The notes below the pieces were generated by a model. That model was given only the letters and a program-made list of their open reading frames with translations. It was not told where the DNA came from and did no database searches. A DNA stretch of 64,000 bases from Silene latifolia (lineage: Eukaryota; Streptophyta; Magnoliopsida; Caryophyllales; Caryophyllaceae), in NCBI RefSeq assembly GCF_048544455.1, contig NC_133535.1:85126120-85190119 (forward strand), in the 5' to 3' direction. Positions 59,141 to 64,000 of the stretch are shown here, piece by piece. The stretch's first letter is position 1. Every line of letters begins with the position of its first letter. Both the position numbers and the translations under genes were made by a program.

Positions 59141-60503
59141 TGTAATACCCAGGTTATTTAAGAACGCTGTTGACCGATCTTGTTGACCAAACAGACCTTA
59201 GGGATGAATGGGTGAGGGATCAGGCTTGTAACATGAGTTCTATAGGATTGTTTACTCGACCTAGCTGAGGCTACTCGGCCGAGTATCACCTATACTCGAC
59301 TGAGTAGAGCCTACTCGGCCGAGTACTCTCGTACTCGACCGAGTATGGCTGCTGTCGACACGTTAATATAAATGCAAGTTCGCGAGATTCATTTCATTTC
59401 TCTTTTCCTCGACAGTTTCTCTTTCTCTAACCCTAGCCTATCTCCCTCTTCTATCACCCCATACCTTCACACTCTAATGTATTTAGCCTAAACCTCCACC
59501 ATGGGAAAGACGGGATTCGCTGGGGAAGGATGACGTGTGTGGTGGTCGTCTATGTCACCGCCGCTGCGTAATGTTAGGTAAGTATCTACCTTGTGTCATT
59601 TTTGGGTGATTCTTTGAGTATAGTTGTGTAATAGGAGATGGTTATCATTGTTAGGATGCTTATTGGAGTCATGCGTGGCTGTGTATGGAGGTCTTACATG
59701 CTTTGCGACGAGGTAGGGTTTTCCTACTCAGTACTGTTAATTGATTAAGATTGTGTTTGTTTTATAATTGTTGTTATCTGTTGATCGTTGAAGGATGGGG
59801 GTTGTAATGGCGGTGGTGATGTAGTTGTGTTGTGACGGTTGTTGTGTTGTGACAGCTGTGATGCTGTGGCATGTGTGATTGTGGTGGAGTCACTTACGGG
59901 AGTGGCTTCACACCCTAGTTCGACCTCCGTGGAACCCGCCACGGAAGGGGATGTGCACATTAAGGGACAGGGATTATTGTCGCTCGTTGATGAGCTGGAC
60001 TAGGTGGGATGGGCTGCGGTTACCCACCTGCGGCGAGGATTACCTGTTGCGATGGGTAATCTGGCAGGGCTACACCCTTTGGGGTGTAGTCGGTTCTGTG
60101 CGAGATCGAGAGACTGGGATAGAGGATGATCAACTGCTTACATTGTTGACCTGTCTTACATTTGATTAGTCAGTATTGACCCCGTGTTGTTTTGTGGTGT
60201 CTGCAGTGATCCATTTGGGGATGGTGAGCAGTTGGCTTAGCAGGTACTGTTGATTGTGGCTGCTAGGATTAGAGGGATCGGGTCGTCACGCTACCAGTCT
60301 AGAGATACAGTGTCATGAGTGTCGTAGATGTATCTTTATTGTAAAGAGTTTGTATTTAGTCATATTGTATAAGGTATCTTATTATTCTATAATTGTTCTT
60401 CTATTGTCTAATTTGGTCTACTTCATCGGGAAACCGAGATGGTAACACCGTCATACACTGGAATGGTCCTTGGTAAGGCATTTTGGTGTGCGGGGGTGTT
60501 ACA
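59141..60503 (+). mobile_element. 5' LTR of a plus-strand LTR element
   Basis: It runs from TGTAATACCCAGG to GGGGGTGTTACA (1363 bp), followed by a primer binding site. It is homologous in reverse to the LTRs at 17846, 50395 and 57352. It carries ACTCGGCCGAGT/ACTCGACCGAGT palindromes (59262-59346) and the conserved stem-loop (59924-59948). The 3' LTR is beyond the window. Confidence 0.85.
59924..59948. other. LTR stem-loop, copy 6
   Basis: An inner stem TCCGTGG/CCACGGA with loop AACCCG, flanked by a weaker outer part and then ATGTGCACAT. This is the reverse orientation of copies 1-5, in keeping with the element's orientation. Confidence 0.6.
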
Positions 60504-60506
60504 AAG

Positions 60507-60519
60507 TGGTATCAGAGCC
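60507..60519 (+). other. tRNA-iMet primer binding site
   Basis: TGGTATCAGAGCC, three bases after the LTR end. Confidence 0.9.
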
Positions 60520-62011
60520 GACGATTTTGGAACCTGAACCAATGAATCTAATGAATATAGGGTGTCAATTAAAATGAACCTGGTGTATGTACGTTGGGAG
60601 CCCCAGCCGATGCTAGATTTTGGGTGAGTAGGCACCCTCATTTCAAAATCATGGCCCCATCGGACTTAAGTTAGACATGGGAAAAAGGGTAGCTAGTGAG
60701 AGTCGTTGATTTCTTAGTGATGATTGTTGTGTGTATCTATGTTTAGGATGACATGTGTCAAGGTGTATGTGTGGAAAAGTTTGAAGAGGGTGATGGAATT
60801 GTGGCGATGTGCGACCAGTGGTAAGATTAATCAAGTTGTTTCACGATGAATGTGTTGTGTGTTGAATTGATGCCTTGTAAATGTGATTAAGGTGTATATA
60901 TGGTGAGTAGCGGAATTTGAGATGATGTGATATAAGAGCTAAACCTTGCAGGTACCGTAATTAATTGCCGAGTGTGCTATAAGGATAAGGTGTAATAGTT
61001 TCATGGCATAGTGAGGAATGAAGGTAGTAATGAGGATACTATTGGTAGTAGATGTACAGAAATACGTGCTGATATGTGTTTGAGTGGTAGAACTAAGCCT
61101 TAATAGTGACGAGCCGGTTGCACGGAACTCCGAACGATATAATTTATTTTGCAGGAACAATGAAAATTTATGATTTCCTCTTCACTTTTGAAAACTCGAC
61201 CGAGTAGATGACTATACTCGACCGAGTAGACCATACTCGGCCGAGTATCAAGCTACACAACCGAGTATCCGTTTGGTGAAAATAATAATCGCTTATGTTC
61301 TTAAAAATTCGACCGAGCAAGAAGGATACTCGACCGAGTAGTCTACACTCGGCCGAGTATGCCTAAACACTCGACCGAGTAGTCGACACTCGGCCGAGTA
61401 TGACCTATACTCGACCGAGTAGTGCTTTATCGGGATTTAAGCGGGTTATACAAAAACCCTATTTTCGTTCCTTTCTTTCTTATTTCCGCCTCCCACCTTC
61501 ACATCTCCTTCTCTTTAAAGTTCTATATCCCTCATTTCTCAAGCTTTTGGGTAAAACCTTGGCGTTCCACTTGCTCTTGCTTGCCCAAATCAGTTTAAGG
61601 TAAGAATTAAACTCAATTTTCTCATTTGTTTTCAAAGTTATGGTATAATTTCATGCTATAATTCGAATTTTCTTTGTAAAACAACTGAAATTTAATCTTC
61701 AATTTACTGATTCTTGGATTTAATTATATGTAGACCTTGTGTATGCCTTGTTTAAGCAATTTCATGGTTTAAAAATTCAATTTCTGAATTCTAGGGTTAC
61801 AAAAACGAAACTCTCTTTGTTGTTGATGGTTATTCTTTAATTGAAACAACTTAAAGCTTATAACCATATAAGTTGTAAGGTAATTGATGATTTTTTTTGA
61901 TAATTTGTCTTAAAAAGATCGTTCTAAAATCGATATACAATTGAAAACAGTCCGTCTTTTGCGCTAAGAATTTTTGTGTCAATCCCCTGTTAAAGATTGT
62001 TTTCTTGCAGT
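60520..62011 (+). mobile_element. Long leader of the plus-strand LTR element
   Basis: Untranslated by appearance. It starts with the conserved phrase CCAATGAATCTAATGAATAT. Palindromes of the form ACTCGACCGAGT or ACTCGGCCGAGT occur at 61195-61425. A run of pyrimidines ending TTTCTTGCAG at 62001-62010 lies directly before the first likely start codon and looks like a splice acceptor, so a leader intron is possible. Confidence 0.6.
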
Positions 62012-63133
62012 ATGGTGAAAACCAGAGGCTTACCCAACAAAAGAACTCGTGCTAATGTCCAGCTTGAGACTGGTCAGTCAAGCAGTGGACCCGTAGTTCC
62101 GCCGGTGGAGGCACATCCATCGGTAATATTCTCTGATTTCAATCATCGTAAGGCTTTTGTGGCCCTTATGCGTCGCCCTTTTCATCCCACCCGCTGTGTT
62201 AATCCTGGTATCCTTGAGACTTTAGGGATCAAAGAGGACATATTTCATATCTTTCAGATTTTGGGTATGAAGGGGTTCTATCATCTGAGGAAGAAATCCT
62301 ACCCCCACTTGACCTTGGAGTTTTTGAGCTCTTTTGTTTATGATAAGAAGGGAAAGAATGTTTCTTTTCGTCTCATGAATGAAGATCATGAGCTTACCTT
62401 AGATGAGTTTGCTGATCATTTGGGTCTAGAGGCCGAGGGGGAGGGGTACCTTAGTGATGTGGCCAAGAACAGTGGTGCACCTCTTTACCTTCCGTATTTG
62501 ACTGGCAGACCTGCCCCTAGTGCCAGTGCCATGCTGATTAATGATGTACAACACATTTCCCTTCGTATGTTCATGAGGATGTTGACCTGTTTGTTGTACT
62601 CGAGAGATGACGTGAACAAGCTTAATTCTCACGAGGTCATGTTGCTTATGTCTTACCTTAACCTACACCGTCAGAAACCATTCTACTACAGTGCTCCAGG
62701 AGTAGTGTGCTCTAGTCTTGAGCGCATGGCACAGTCCGAGACCCGACACATTGCTTGCGGGGTCATAGTGACCCGCCTAGCTCGGCGTCGGCATTTTGAG
62801 GCCCCACCTCCTGAGGGGAATGAGTATGTAGAGATTGTGCCTACCATGGACGCTCAGTATTGGCGTCAGAACAGATTGTTGAGGAAGATGGATGACGGGT
62901 CTTATGCCTGGAGGGTGAGGGGATCTATGTGGATGGTACTTCCGGACCTGGCCCATCTCCCTGTTGTTGATCATTTGGCTGAGTGGGAGACTTGTGCCAT
63001 TCCTGAGACCGAGCCCCAGACCTACCGATTGACCCACGATTCTCTTGGACCTACCCGAGCACACACACGTGCCGAGGGACAAGCGGCGAGCACCTCCCCC
63101 ACCTCGGAAGCGCCGTGGAGTGAGGCAGTCTAG
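62012..63133 (+). CDS. Athila-ORF1-like protein of the plus-strand LTR element
   Basis: The frame also has an upstream ATG at 61997, but ATG 62012 (MVKTRGLPNKRTRANVQ) follows a splice-acceptor-like TTGCAG. The core (FHPTRCVNPGILETLGI, then GMKGFYHLRKKSYPHLTLEF, then ELTLDEFADHLGL) resembles the Athila ORF1 or 'plant transposon protein' domain found in plant LTR elements; its biochemical role is unknown. No CCHC knuckle or protease follows in the window. A frameshift near 63050-63120 is likely, because the other frame (to 63392) continues with a Pro/Arg-rich RRAPPPPRKRRGVRQSRADP segment and PYHPYQYSPYPTVHDPRMQP. Confidence 0.6.
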   Translation: MVKTRGLPNKRTRANVQLETGQSSSGPVVPPVEAHPSVIFSDFNHRKAFVALMRRPFHPTRCVNPGILETLGIKEDIFHIFQILGMKGFYHLRKKSYPHLTLEFLSSFVYDKKGKNVSFRLMNEDHELTLDEFADHLGLEAEGEGYLSDVAKNSGAPLYLPYLTGRPAPSASAMLINDVQHISLRMFMRMLTCLLYSRDDVNKLNSHEVMLLMSYLNLHRQKPFYYSAPGVVCSSLERMAQSETRHIACGVIVTRLARRRHFEAPPPEGNEYVEIVPTMDAQYWRQNRLLRKMDDGSYAWRVRGSMWMVLPDLAHLPVVDHLAEWETCAIPETEPQTYRLTHDSLGPTRAHTRAEGQAASTSPTSEAPWSEAV

Positions 63134-64000
63134 GGCAGACCCGGTTGTACCTGAGCCCTCTTACTCTGTCCCTAACTCCTATCCTTACCACCCTTACCAG
63201 TACTCGCCCTACCCCACAGTGCATGACCCCAGGATGCAGCCGAGTGACCTGGCTGAGCGGATCTCCTCTACTTTGGTGCTCCGCAATCTACATGATATGA
63301 CCCTTAACCAGGGCATAGGAACACGATTAGCACGGCACTGCTGTGGAGGGGACCGGGAGTGGATACGGGAGTATTCCACGGTATGGAGTTGACCCGAGTT
63401 CTTGAGACCTCCGGAGGAGACCGAGTTTGGCGCCTTGCGGGACCGTGGGGAGCCAACTCGCGATCGCTAGGAGGGGATTACTCAGCAGCAGCAGGCTTTC
63501 CAGGAGCGGGGATTTCAGGTGCAGGTACTTCTGGCGCAGGTGGTGATGATGACATGGAGGAGGGTCCTCGTTATTGATCTTGTGTTGTTGGGTTGTTTGG
63601 TTTGATTTCTCTGATGTTGGATTTATTTCGTTTGTGTTGGATTTATTACTTCTCTATGGAATGTTGCTTTCGGGATTTATTATCTACTGTTGGATGATTG
63701 TACTCGGCCATAAGGCCGTTAATTACTTTATTTATCGTGTGGAGACGAGTTGGATTCCGTTATGTTAGAGATTAGTTGTGTTTGATATTGCTGGGAAGAG
63801 TTGGATGCAGTTTAGTTTGTGAATGCTCTATGTGATGTCGTCAAAATTGCCTCTGCTAGTCATAACTCGACCGAGTATAGTCACTACTCGACCAAGTAGA
63901 GCTTACTCGGCCGAGTATACAAATGTACTCGACCGAGTAGAGCTTACTCGACCGAGTAGACACTCATACTCGGCCGATTATTGCTGATACAGCGACCCTG
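63134..64000 (+). mobile_element. Continuation of the plus-strand LTR element
   Basis: After the Athila-ORF1-like frame no gag or pol domain is seen before the window ends. Palindromic ACTCGACCGAGT/ACTCGGCCGAGT copies return at 63865-63980, as in the spacer arrays of related elements. The element is cut by the window end. Confidence 0.55.

Overview
This is plant nuclear DNA and almost all of it is repeats. The evidence is a spliced plant gene, plant-type transposons (CACTA, MULE, hAT, Tourist, Stowaway, Ty3 chromovirus, L1 and RTE LINEs, a tRNA-derived SINE) and a piece of plastid DNA lying inside a transposon. Several LTR families carry arrays of the palindrome ACTCGATCGAGT or its GGCC variant. 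Together with scattered AGACGGTCTC motifs, this suggests Caryophyllales, perhaps Caryophyllaceae. That placement is inference; no marker here proves it.

Layout. 1-2645 is the leader and an LTR of a minus-strand Ty3-type element whose body lies outside the window. 2646-4494 is AT-rich sequence with a degenerate ~195-bp tandem repeat and a run of 15 G. 4498-16494 is a 12-kb CACTA transposon with 3-bp target duplications (GTT). It holds an XS-domain-like reading frame, two unknown small frames, a decayed Transposase_24/Ulp1-type gene, a plastid insert (trnI-CAU plus the start of ycf2), and a MULE-type MITE. The MITE contains a solo LTR, which in turn contains a 5'-truncated LINE, and each level has exact target duplications.

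16700-38260 is the most unusual part. Five elements (here B, A, C, D, E) each start and stop at a TA/GA microsatellite. They share an end consensus (AGAGnAAGRTC, a gap, then TTTGAGTCCATAAGTCC) in inverted orientation at their two ends. They sit end to end as B-A-C and D-E, with only microsatellite between neighbours. C and D contain head-to-head arrays of a 21-bp unit, and E contains a related 21-bp array with a six-unit higher order. A is interrupted by a coding-free LTR element (17846-23743) that ends in a perfect 38-bp inverted repeat of its own LTR tip. The uninterrupted site is still visible in C.

38259-44200 contains the only intact host gene found: a five-exon, 489-codon TRICHOME BIREFRINGENCE-LIKE polysaccharide O-acetyltransferase on the minus strand. 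44590-48834 holds Stowaway MITEs, a hAT transposase remnant split by an RTE LINE, and a SINE. 48832-58704 is an older LTR fragment hit by a MITE and then by a complete but frameshifted Ty3 chromovirus (50395-58699, duplication ACCCG). From 59141 to the window end is the 5' part of a plus-strand LTR element whose reading frame resembles Athila ORF1 rather than gag.

Functionally the window is one host gene in a dense layered transposon landscape. All LTR copies of the TGTAACACC group carry a stem-loop whose arms change together between copies.
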